From: Saccoglossus kowalevskii
Taxonomy: Eukaryota; Hemichordata; Enteropneusta; Harrimaniidae
Reading direction: 5' to 3'
Assembly: GCF_000003605.2 (NCBI RefSeq)
Contig: NW_003125899.1
Location: 13,556-27,024 of the forward strand
DNA length: 13,469 bases
Shown: positions 1 through 8,540 of the stretch, piece by piece
Layout of the letters: every line of letters begins with the position of its first letter
Position numbering within the stretch: the stretch's first letter is position 1
The notes under the pieces: model-generated
Seen by the model: only the letters and a program-made list of their open reading frames with translations
Database searches by the model: none
Told to the model about the DNA's origin: nothing
Position numbers and translations under genes: made by a program

Positions 1-271
1 AATATATAATGAGTAAACCAGTTTTCAGGCTCTGGTACTGGAAAATTATATTTAAGCCTTACGTTTTACATTGTATGCTACATTGTCAATATCCATGGCC
101 AACATACACTATTTTGGCACCTTTCTTATAGGAGCGTGGTTAATAAATCATCTATTTTGAATATATAGTGAGATTGGCTGTAATAATTGCTTCTATGTTT
201 TATTCAATATTAAATGCACTGTCAGTAACTGAACAATATCTCTATTTGGATTTCTTGAGCTGAAAACATCA
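1..271. other. 3' flank of the left pseudogene
   Basis: AT-rich sequence with no coding potential that I can see. It lies downstream of the terminal stop of the minus-strand pseudogene and probably contains its former 3' end, since one canonical poly(A) signal is present on the minus strand (separate entry). Nothing else is recognisable. Confidence 0.5.
199..204 (-). promoter_or_regulatory. Candidate poly(A) signal AATAAA
   Basis: The plus strand reads TTTATT, so the minus strand reads AATAAA, about 70 bases beyond the stop codon at 272-274. The position suits a 3' end signal for the gene that became the pseudogene. The hexamer is common by chance in AT-rich DNA, so support is positional only. 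Confidence 0.3.
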
Positions 272-1012
272 TTAATCATCACAATCAAATATTACATCTG
301 TTAAGTTGGTAATTTCAGGAGATTCATCTTCCTCAGTGGAGTCCTGAGAGTCATCCATTGCTATCAAATCAACAATCTCTTGTGGCATTACATCACCCTC
401 AATCCATTTGTAATCAAGCTTTTCATCAGTTATATACCAGCCATGGCCATCTGGTGTTGGTACCTGTGGATGTGCTTGATTTGCTCTGCACCAAATGAGA
501 GCTTGGTAATTAGCCCTTCTTATATGCATTCGAAGCGCTGCTTTGCAAGGTGGTAAGATACTCATATCAACTCCATTATAGTTTGACAAAACTGTACCCT
601 GCTTTGGACTGAACTTTTGCATGAATAACTCAAGTCGAAGCTTGTTTATATCACATGATGCATATGTTCTCTTGTACAAAATACACGTGAAATGCTCCAA
701 ACTTTCAAATACACAATCACCTACATCAGGTGTGGTTCCTAATGTTATGAATGTCTCAATAAATTCTGGATGCTGCTTTAGAATTTTCAAGGGCAACAGT
801 TTTCCTTTGCGAACAAAAGCACTGATTGTGTCACACCCAGAAAATGCATGAAGTGCGGGTAAAGCTGAACATATGTCTTTCCCTGTTTCTGCAATGACTT
901 TATGAAGGTCTATAAGTCGTCTTTTGTTCGACACTCCTGTATCAAGTAATAGTGAATTTGTAATACATTGCCCAAATTTGAGTAACATTACAAAGATATC
1001 CGTATCAGGGGA
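272..1012 (-). pseudogene. C-terminal PIN/XPG-like block of the decayed gene
   Basis: This open stretch begins upstream of the first ATG (986-988) and runs to the stop at 272-274, giving the intact C-terminus. It carries VVRSPDTDIFVMLL at the start, then LPALHAFSGCDTISAF about 50 residues later, LEHFTCILYKR, and ANYQALIWCRA followed by VPTPDGHGW. The SPDTD and GCD elements resemble the (S/E)DSD and GCDY motifs of XPG/FEN1-type nucleases, with an EADSR motif just upstream in another frame (1071-1085). In relatives as I recall them, a cysteine-rich CXC-like tail often follows the VPSPxGxGW segment. Here the tail is short and acidic (MDDSQDSTEEDESPE). The nuclease resemblance is my inference. 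Confidence 0.65.
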
Positions 1013-1861
1013 TCTTACAACAATTGTTTTATCTGGTGAACTTGAGCAATGTGAAGGCAGTGCAGACTATTCGACTATCAGCTTCTCTTGTGTTGAGTGC
1101 AACTCTTCTACCTCTGCTGCTTCAGTACTCAGTCTATCTGTAGTCGACAAAGATATGCACATCTTCTCACACACAAACAGTACTTTTCTTCCCAGTAACC
1201 TCTTTGCATATTTGTCCTTCTTCCATTCTTCTAGAAGCAGTTTAATCAATTGTTGCTTGTTTTCTGCATTTGACAAGAATGTTTTCCGTCTCGTGGTATT
1301 TTTGTAAGGGCACCTTTGATCATGTATGATTTTGATACGCCTCTGTGGGTTCTCTCTGCATCTTTTATGGACATAGGGAAATATGTGTCGGTTACAAAAT
1401 CCACACGTTGTACCTTTGGAAGCTGGGAGAACAATGTTTCCGCTAAGTCTCCAAACCTGCTTGGTAAACCTGTTTGGGATTTGGGATGACATAATCTGTA
1501 ATACTTTGATTTGGTCGTTCTGTTAAGGCTACACTCTCCTCAAGGTAGTGCATCAGTTTTGACTTGTCTGTCTTTGCAGGAGACCCATCAGATGTGGCAA
1601 GAGACCATGGTACAGGCCCGAGTGGATAGCTAAGTGCCAAGAACATTTCTTTCTGTTGTGATCTGTTTTGTTTTCTTCTGTGTTCCTTTCACTGTCACAG
1701 TTTTGGCAAGTGACGCAAATGTCTTCAATTTCAACTTCTTTATTGGGTCATTGAATTGCTTTGTTTATTGACCATTCGCTCTTCAACAAACATTTTTATT
1801 GTCAACTTCAAAGGGGTTGATGAAATTGTCAATCGCATCAATGACCTTACTAACAGCTTCT

Positions 1862-2920
1862 TCACTGTGAAGTATTTCTAACATCCTCGTGTGATGTGCT
1901 CTCAGGGCTATCCATCTCAGCTATTTCCATTGTGGCCTGAACATACGCTGCTCTAGTATGCCTTGTCATACACCATCTATAATAAGCTGAATGATTCCGA
2001 CTGAAACCTACAATTCCTCCATGTGATTTAGCATGCCGGTTAATGGTCTGTTCTATAGTAATGTCTACTGCATTCCTGGAGAATGGAACATCTGACCTAT
2101 TCACGCTAAATCCATTCTGCCTTAGAAGTTCTTCAGCACCAGGATGAGACTTGTCCAAATTAAGGAGTATAATCAAATAAACTGTAGCATATCGGGCATA
2201 ATTTACATGATTATAGCTAAAATACATTGGAATAAGCTCCAGGAGACAATTACAATGAAGATCAAAGTTGTTCTCCTTTGTTGCTCTGATAAATCGTAGG
2301 ATGAGCCATACGTTATCCATATAAGTGATCCAATATTGAGCTGTTTTTCCAAGCTCACATCTGCGAATTTTATCTTTGTACATTTCATATTGTGAAATCG
2401 TCATCAAACAGGTGTCACTGGCCATAACTTCTGACAGTGATTCATGGTTTGGAGCGTGAGCTAGAGTATTCAAATTGTCTATAGCTTCCTTGTTTAGTAT
2501 TCTACCCTCAGTTTCATCATATGCTCTTAGAAGCAAACGTTCAAATGCTTCAAGCATTATTTTATGAACACGCATGGATCTGTTATAATGCTTGCCTGAC
2601 ATCACCTTTGCAATTGACCCACTTGCACAAATGTCTGCTTCAACCAGAATGTCTTCAAAGCCACTGCACTGCAGGTGTTGACGAAGAGCATCAAGATATG
2701 AAAGATATGAACATGTTGTGTGGAATACGCCTAATCTTACGAGAACATCACTGAAAAGCACTGGGTTCTGCCAGACAATTGTATAGGCCTTCTTGGCTAC
2801 AGCCAAATCAAAAGTGACAATTGTATATTGTTGTCCAACTTCTCTTGATACAGCCTGTGACAATCTGTTAATGTGTTGTACTGTTGAATTCTCAGTAACA
2901 GGAGCATTCATGGGAGCCAT
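1862..2920 (-). pseudogene. Central block of the decayed gene, longest intact frame
   Basis: This is a 352-codon open stretch inside the larger pseudogene and not an independent gene. Its first residues (MAPMNAPVTENSTVQ) fall within the family homology, so the ATG is internal. Family landmarks are FDLAVAKKAY near residue 38, LVRLGVFHTTCSYL near 61, ASGSIAKVMSGKHYNRSMRV near 100, an aromatic HVNYARYATVYL stretch near 238, and TIEQTINRHAKSHGG near 285. The frame ends at TGA 1862-1864. Homology resumes at once in another frame (SEEAVSKVIDAIDNF, starting at 1866), so the stop is a frameshift product. The role of this block is unknown to me. The order of blocks and absence of introns suggest an old intronless or mobile copy. 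Confidence 0.75.
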
Positions 2921-4479
2921 ATAATCTACAGTGGCACTGTTTGTGAAGAGTCCTTTAACAAAGTCCTACAGATCACCCACAGACTGTCAGAAACTTTGGC
3001 ATAATTTACTGCCTCTGGGTGTGTTGCACTAGTTCTACCAATTTTCACGTTTGGTTCTGTTTTTCCTTTTGCATAGCATGGTTCTATTTCAGTAGAAATG
3101 TATGCTACAGATCGTTTCTTTGTTTTTGCCAAAGAAACCTGGTCATGTAGATAACTAACACTTGTGACAGAAGAAACCTCTTGCATGATGATACCATGTG
3201 TTGAATGTGTTGTACCTGAACCGGTTGGTGTTTCTTCATTGAGGTCAAAATTGCCCAGCACAAATGTGTCATAATATTCTTGTCACGTATCACACGTATC
3301 GGAAGAAGTCTTTTTCTTTCCACTATAGCATTACACATTGCTGTTTCAAGTTCAAGTATACTTGAGTATGAAGCACAATGACCAAATCTATTCAAAAGAC
3401 TAATTAACTCAGCACTACCTGTGAGATGCCTAAGTGTCATACCAAGAAGAAGATGTTTTGGCATCACCCATTGAGACCTGGTAACAGCTTTACAAAGATC
3501 CTGTGAAAAGGAATTGACCAATCTCTCTTTTTTGCCTGGACCTTTTTTACCTGTCATCAACCATGAGAGAAATTCATATAAAAGAGGTGGGGGTTGAATG
3601 CTACCACTAAGTAGGAAACTTTGAGATGGTGGCCATGGCATCACAGGAGATTCTTTCTGAGCATCAATAATAATCCTACGTAACACTGTTGCAGCTTCTT
3701 CTAATCTCTTTCCATTGGATGCTGCAGTTCAAATGCGACCTCAACAGCCAAACCTTGTGGAACATCTGAACAATAAACAAGGTCACTTCTATAGTTTGGC
3801 TGCCAAAATTTCAATTTACTACCAAACTTCCTCGTGAGTTTTGCTTTCAACTTATCAGTTGTGTATTGTGGGTTGTAGAATTCTGGACTTGTCTCTAACA
3901 TGAACTCCAAGTACTTCTCCTTTAGCATGGTTATTCGTTCCACATTGGAACCTATGATAATACTATCCTCAACATACTGGTACAGGTATTCAAATGTCTT
4001 GTCATGAGCTTTTTATTCCTTTATGGCCTTTCTATCCTTAGTGTTCCTTTCATGTCGATCCCCTGTACGAGTATAATCTCTATGATTCATTTGCAGGAAA
4101 CAATACACATGGAGACTGTGTTGTTCTTCGTCTCTTTGAAGTACTTGGCTCACCTTCATCCTCATCAGGAAGAGATCGTCGTTTCAATATCTTTGATACA
4201 TTTATAAAATTGCTGTAGCACCACTTATGTGTTCCATGTAAGTTCTTGTTGAAATTGGTTGGTACATTCGCGCAAATGTCATGCACTTTTTCATTTGCTG
4301 TGCCTCTTTTCTGACGAACTTCAATAGATTTTTTGATCAATGATCTAATTTTCTTCTCTGATTTGTTTCTTGAATAATGGATTATGCATTGCAGAACCTT
4401 GTTCTTTGTTTGTTTAGCTCTCAATCTGGAGGATTTCAAGTTGACAGGGTTTTTTATCAGTGTTGTGTACATTAGACAT

Positions 4480-4735
4480 GTTGAACTATTACTGACTGGC
4501 AAACTGGGAAGTAATGAATGTGAATTGAACTTTACAATGACATTCATTTTTTTTTTACTTACAATGAATGTTAAGAAAACACTTATATACTTATAAATAT
4601 GTAAAATAATAAACAAAAAAAAAGTATTGAATTCCATGCATAAGGGAAGTAAATATCACTTTTATATAACTGAAACAAATTACTAAATAGATGAAATAAT
4701 CATATCACTGAAAGAAAAATGTAATACATTACACA
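4480..4735. other. Spacer upstream of the pseudogene
   Basis: AT-rich sequence with short homopolymer runs. A minus-strand frame stays open from the pseudogene up to an ATG at 4637. Its upstream residues are hydrophobic and low-complexity and do not match the family, so I do not count them as coding. No promoter element is recognisable. Confidence 0.4.
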
Positions 4736-4819
4736 TGAATGAATGAATGAATGAATGAATGAATGAATGAATGAATGAATGAATGAATGAATGAATGAAT
4801 GAATGAATGAATGAATGAA
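4736..4819. repeat. (TGAA)21 microsatellite
   Basis: Twenty-one uninterrupted copies of TGAA are visible. The perfect array suggests recent or ongoing slippage. It is followed by degenerate AAC-rich units and then a TTAA array, forming a compound satellite. Confidence 0.97.
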
Positions 4820-4844
4820 AACAAATGAACGAACAAACGAACAA

Positions 4845-4866
4845 ATTAATTAATTAATTAATTAAT
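4845..4866. repeat. (ATTA)n microsatellite
   Basis: Twenty-two bases of a perfect 4-bp repeat (ATTA/TTAA) sit 25 bases beyond the TGAA array. The following 50 bases remain AT-rich with imperfect TTAAT units. Confidence 0.9.
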
Positions 4867-5862
4867 ACTAATATTAATTAACTGATTATTTAATGAATTG
4901 ATTATTCAACTTATAACTATTTGTGTCTTACATTTATGCACAATATATGTACCTGACCGCGAATATTAGCTGTTGGCTTTGATTTGTCTTTGTATTTTAA
5001 CTACTACTACATATATGTAAACTTTTTCTATAAGACTTTTAAATCTGTAAATATAAATAGATATTCAATCGTTATTAAAAGATGTGCAAAGTAAATGACA
5101 TCGTTTTTTTCTATTTAGAGTGACTACCATAAAGCTATAATTTAGCAGTGTTTAAGCGATTGTTATAAGGTGTTGGAGTTGAAATGAGTGCCAGAGGAAG
5201 TACACTGACACATTTTTCACATGCATGTGGTTTGCATTATGGTTACAACATAATTATTGAACAAATAAATCATGTGAGTTGATATATATCCCTCTACAAT
5301 TCATCTTAATCGCCTGCACACACGTTTTCTCATTATAAATTCAAAATGGCGGTCGTGTGGCCACGCCCACCATTGGGCAGATGGCAGACAACCTGATTCT
5401 TGTCAGACACACCCTAAGGTATATAAAAAACTTCACCTTGAAAAATCCCCATAAGGGGGGGGGGGGGGTCAAGGGCTGGCCCATGGTCTAGTAGTTTGTT
5501 GTTTCTTTTCTTTTGTTACAATCATGATTACATAATATTTTCAAACTCCCAGCATAACAGTTTCTTCAACAAAACAATTGAATCGTCAAAATACTCCGCA
5601 ATCAACACAAAATCAAACTCTTCTTAGGCTTGTTGAATCACATTATCCACTCAGGTCAAGTCCAACATCAACTATTTATCTATTACTGAGTAATGTCTTG
5701 CGGTAAGAATCCTTAATGTTTTTAGAATACATCTTTGTGTTTAACAAAAACATTTCAAAAGGATCTATTGAGATGACTAGCAATTGTCATGAACCCGAAA
5801 ATTTAAAACACTTGATTACAGCTTACTAAAATACCCCTTGCCCGACCCTCTTGTAAATATGC
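4867..5862. other. Gene-poor spacer with a GC-rich patch and a poly-G run
   Basis: No open frame or splice-site pair convinces me here. A GC-rich stretch near 5346-5385 (AAAATGGCGGTCGTGTGG and onward) is followed by a 14-base G run at 5455-5468. The ATG in the patch opens only a 16-codon frame, so I treat it as a repeat remnant rather than a gene. Confidence 0.45.
5455..5468. repeat. Poly-G run, 14 bases
   Basis: Fourteen consecutive G residues follow CCCCATAA and precede TCAAGGGCTGG. This is striking in an AT-rich background. The length is likely to vary between individuals and may be mis-called. Confidence 0.9.
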
Positions 5863-5952
5863 TCGTTGGCTCAAGGGCCTAACGCTGATCACACGGTGAT
5901 GCGATGAACTAAAGAAAAATGGATACTGGGTTCACAGGAGAAAAAATCCTGT
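5858..5952 (+). ncRNA. Possible degraded tRNA-derived (SINE-like) stretch
   Basis: TGGCTCAAGGG at 5867-5877 fits the RNA polymerase III A-box pattern TRGYNNARNNG. GGTTCACAGGA at 5939-5949 is a poor B-box 72 bases downstream. I cannot fold a full cloverleaf, so this is at best an old tRNA-derived SINE head. It could also be coincidence. Confidence 0.15.
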
Positions 5953-6256
5953 ACACGAAATCAATTTACGTAAGAAATGTTTCCTTCCGCTTATCTTCGA
6001 TAGACTTTGATTAGTATTAGTCAGCTGTTATGTATCTACACAACATACTAACAAGATATTTCGTAATCCAAATATACAAATTGACAAAAAATTTCAAAAA
6101 TTACCAACATTTGACAGGATCTTTTCTGTTCTAAATATACCAGTAAACGTGGCTGATGCGTTGTCATGTATATATGCATTGAGTGAAGAATTATAAGTTT
6201 GCTAAGTGATTTTACTCATATGTCTGGAACGATGTCCTCGTAATATAATAAGCTAC
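5953..6256. other. Unassigned AT-rich spacer
   Basis: I see no gene, RNA or clear repeat. If the signal-peptide exon at 6257-6322 is real, this would be the start of its first intron on the minus strand. Confidence 0.35.
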
Positions 6257-6322
6257 CTCGATGGCAGAGAGTAGAATACAGACACTGAATGCTAGGAACA
6301 TTGTTTTCCGTGACGTCGCCAT
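6257..6322 (-). CDS. Candidate first exon encoding a signal peptide
   Basis: On the minus strand an ATG in a fair context (ACAATGGCG) opens 22 codons, MATSRKTMFLAFSVCILLSA then IE. They end at a GAG|GTAGCT donor (GT at 6255-6256, phase 0). The layout is a classic secretory signal peptide: a basic N-region (SRK), a hydrophobic core (MFLAFSVCILL) and a small-residue cleavage region (SA). Read through, the frame ends 14 codons later at TAA, so either splicing or a 36-residue peptide is implied. The surrounding 100 bases are richer in GC and CpG than the flanks and include a CRE-like GTGACGTCGC, as a promoter-proximal exon might. No partner exon is evident at lower coordinates. It may lie left of the window, with the pseudogene inside the intron, or the exon may be chance. 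Confidence 0.3.
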
Positions 6323-6366
6323 TGTTGGACATGCCTTGCAGTCGTGACGGTCAAATTTGATGGACC

Positions 6367-6705
6367 TCAGACCGCAAAGGACCCTGGGTAATCAATAATT
6401 ACTACATACACACAGACAGACAGAACGTGAATGACCAGCTCACTTGATATTTCATTTTCACAATATATGGCAAGAATATATATTTGATGCAAATCAGTGT
6501 ATATGGTAAGAGGAAACTGTTGTACAGAGGGAAATGATAGTGCATATTCCATATGTATCATTGGACATTTTACGCTTGTAAAATGTATTGTGCGTTTACA
6601 TGTGTTATTTGTATGTCTGCCATCGGCGGGCACATGTCCCGTTCTGAACTGTTATTTAAAGTCCGGGTTACTGAATGTGGACGTTCAACAAAAAACTATT
6701 AATTG
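6367..6705. other. Spacer upstream of the candidate exon
   Basis: Contains a short (ACAG) tract near 6410-6423 and AT-rich sequence. On the minus strand this would be the promoter region of the candidate signal-peptide exon, but I see no TATA box at a sensible distance. Open frames on both strands are short and lack recognisable motifs. Confidence 0.3.
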
Positions 6706-6820
6706 AACATCGAGTTACAATTTGGGCGTGGTTTCACAAAAGTGGGCATGGTTTAAAAAATATGGGCATGGTCATTTCTATAACTCGATGTTTTCGTAAC
6801 TCGATGTCCGTAACTCGAAC
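6706..6820. mobile_element. Inverted-repeat element remnant with TAACTCGATG motifs
   Basis: AACATCGAGTTA at 6706-6717 is perfectly complementary to TAACTCGATGTT at 6781-6792. Two more copies of the arm follow directly (TAACTCGATGT at 6797-6807 and TAACTCGAAC at 6811-6820). Between the arms lie three direct copies of a 20-bp unit starting with TGGGC(G/A)TGG at 6723, 6743 and 6763. Repeated TAACTCGA-type ends recall the termini of pogo/Tigger-like DNA transposons; this is family-level inference. No transposase is present, so it is at most a MITE or an end fragment. Confidence 0.5.
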
Positions 6821-7046
6821 AATTCAACATCTCCTGATAAGTTAGTCATGCCCGGTCTGACATCTTCAGTACAGAATTTGCTGCATGAGAAATAGTTGTG
6901 CATAATAATAAGACCATTTAACCAAAAATAGTCAACTGATGTCAGATCTCTTCTTTGATGCCTTCATTATAGAATTGGTTTGCTCAGACCTATTAAACTG
7001 CAAGTGTTCTATAGATATTAGGCTTATGCATAATAAATGAGGTCAT

Positions 7047-7064
7047 ATGACCATATATGGTCAT
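7047..7064. repeat. Perfect 18-bp palindrome ATGACCATATATGGTCAT
   Basis: The 18 bases equal their own reverse complement. They overlap a second perfect palindrome, GGTCATATGACC (7041-7052). Both lie at the start of the second repeat unit, where the other units carry decayed versions. Confidence 0.9.
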
Positions 7065-7230
7065 CTTATATATTAATCACATCTGTTGTTTGATGTCTTC
7101 ATTACAGCATTAGTTGTTCATACCAATGTAAATAGTTCTATACATATTATAATTAAGGATATTAATGAGGTCATCTTAACAGTGGATTACAACTAAACAT
7201 GATATCTGTGAAGACAATAATATATTGATT

Positions 7231-7602
7231 TATGCAAATTAGATAATTGATATGCACAGATTTGAACTGAAAACTAAGCAGGTCTGCACATTGCACTAAT
7301 GCACCTATGTACAAAGTTTCATTGAAATGCTTGGTTCTTCAACAATAAAATTTAAATTTTTACAAATTAGGTATTTAGTAAGCACAAAAGTTAACTTTAA
7401 ACTAAACACTATATATGGCTTTTTCCAGAGCAACCATGCACCAAGTTGCATTGAAATCTGAGGACTGGTTCCTGATATTAGTGGAAAAGCTAACAATTGG
7501 GTAATTATTATGCAAATTTATTTCAATCAGCGCAGATTTTCAACCAAAATCTAATCAGGTTTGTGCATTCATTACTGCATCAATTGCATGCACCTATCTG
7601 CA
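7231..7602. repeat. Second pair of diverged repeats inside the array
   Basis: About 7231-7316 (TATGCAAATTAG..., GCACAGATTT, AGCAGGTCTGCACATT, ATGCACCTATGTACAA) matches about 7509-7602 (TATGCAAATTTA..., GCGCAGATTT, ATCAGGTTTGTGCATT, ATGCACCTATCTGCAA). A shorter motif is also doubled: GTTTCATTGAAATGCTTGGTTC (7316 on) and GTTGCATTGAAATCTGAGGACTGGTTCC (7444 on). These resemble dispersed non-coding repeats common in invertebrate genomes. Confidence 0.55.
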
Positions 7603-7741
7603 ATAATTATCTAAATATGAAAAATATATATAATAAGATCACATGACAAAATATGATTGAATGATATGTTATCACATCTTTCATCCAATGCCTTCAATAT
7701 TGCACTGGTTGCTTTGTTCAATATAAGTATAATATATGTAA

Positions 7742-8540
7742 TTGATCTTTTTCTAATGGTATTTACATTGTACTCATATACAGAGGGGAACTGAAAATTA
7801 AACACTAGATATCTCATTTTCCAGGCGCATATATGAATATTCTCTTGTATGGTTCTTGAGTGTGTCAGTGAAACACATATACAAGATCTGTTGTGCCTGA
7901 TAAGTGGGCAATGTCACCAGTAATTACATAGACAGATGACAACTCGGAACAGAACAGCCAGTTAGAACCATTTATTTCATTGGTTATATTCTGTTTAACA
8001 TAATATGTTAGTAATACAAAATTCTCTAAAAATTATTTATCACAGCTTAATATGCTGTCAAGTCTGTAACTGAATTAAAAACAAATTCTACAATAAAATT
8101 TATACAATTATAAAGCAAGTACAATGTATTATTTCAGATAAATAAAAATCTACATTACTAATAGAGGTGTTTGTAAATATCCATATCATAAATTGATTTT
8201 CTTGAGTACTTTAGACAAAAAAGTAATATGGAATATGCTTCTGCATTTCAGAAATTAAAAGAAAATTAAGCAAAAGTCGCAGTTGTTGATGTCCAGTGTT
8301 ATTTTTAGTCAAAATCCCAACTACCATGGTTGCTATATTAGAAGGGCGTGTGCATATGTACATTACATGTGTTTCTTTTAGTGGGAAAACTAAGTTGCAT
8401 ATAAATGATTCAGTATAAAAACAAATGTGATTTGGGGTTTGTATGCACTTCAATTAAATTGGCTTTTAATAAAGCAAATATGGTAATTACATTATTATGT
8501 ATATAGAAAATTGGGAATTTGTAAGACATTAAGTACTGTG
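7742..8540. other. AT-rich spacer or distal 3' UTR
   Basis: Nothing coding is recognisable. It may be intergenic or the far end of a long 3' untranslated region of the minus-strand receptor gene. The sequence alone does not decide. Confidence 0.3.

Larger units (their letters stand above)
272..4479 (-). pseudogene. Decayed copy of a repeat-like PIN/XPG-nuclease-like protein family
   Basis: Minus-strand fragments in several frames line up in order with a large protein family that I recall from cnidarian, mollusc and fish genomes, where copies are usually uncharacterised. From N to C: a basic segment with HKWC (4218-4229) and an NLS-like SKRRR; a segment ending in FGSKLKFWQP (about 3830); LLGMTLRHLTGSAELISLLN (about 3400); NEETPTGSGTTHSTHG (about 3200); the longest intact block at 1862-2920 with FDLAVAKKAY, GVFHTTCSYL and SGKHYNRSMRVHK; LGPVPWSLATSDG (about 1600); SIKDAERTHRG (about 1365); EADSR (1071-1085); SPDTD (998-1012); HAFSGCD (830-850). 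An in-frame TAA (4013-4015), two in-frame stops near 1768-1785 and frame changes near 4100, 3715, 3260, 2930, 1866, 1640, 1440, 1315 and 1040-1087 disable it. No introns are needed to follow the homology. The upstream limit is uncertain: 4479 is the farthest plausible ATG and the solid match begins near 4440. Biochemical function is not established; the nuclease idea rests on the C-terminal motifs. Confidence 0.8.
6855..7741. repeat. Diverged ~128-bp repeat units, tandem then interrupted
   Basis: Unit 1 (about 6901-7028) and unit 2 (about 7029-7156) align along their length: CATAATAA...GACCAT, then TTTGATG(C/T)CTTCATTA(T/C)AG, then TTCTATA(G/C)ATATTA. A partial earlier unit (about 6855-6900) and a partial later one (about 7157-7190) flank them. 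A further diverged copy lies at about 7615-7741 (ATAATAAGATCACATGAC, CCAATGCCTTCAATATTGCA). No protein is encoded. It looks like an old non-autonomous repeat or minisatellite. Confidence 0.65.

Noticed and set aside
1071-1090. Programmed ribosomal frameshift near the EADSR motif
   Set aside because: No slippery heptamer or pseudoknot is obvious, and many other breaks surround it; decay is simpler.
621-1307. Plus-strand open frames opposite the C-terminal block
   Set aside because: They are antisense shadows of the minus-strand homology and have no family signature.
2203-2388. Second minus-strand frame within the central block
   Set aside because: It overlaps the intact homologous frame, so it is a shadow.
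272-4479. Explaining the frame changes as introns
   Set aside because: At most junctions homology resumes within a few bases in another frame, leaving no room for introns.
4384-4596. Plus-strand open frame with hydrophobic residues
   Set aside because: It lies opposite the N-terminal part of the pseudogene and in AT-rich flank; no motif supports it.
4736-4866. CRISPR-like array
   Set aside because: Simple 4-bp repeats with no spacers in eukaryotic DNA; it is a microsatellite.
5346-5396. ATG in a good context (AAAATGGCGG) as a gene start
   Set aside because: The frame ends after 16 codons and no credible donor with a partner exon was found.
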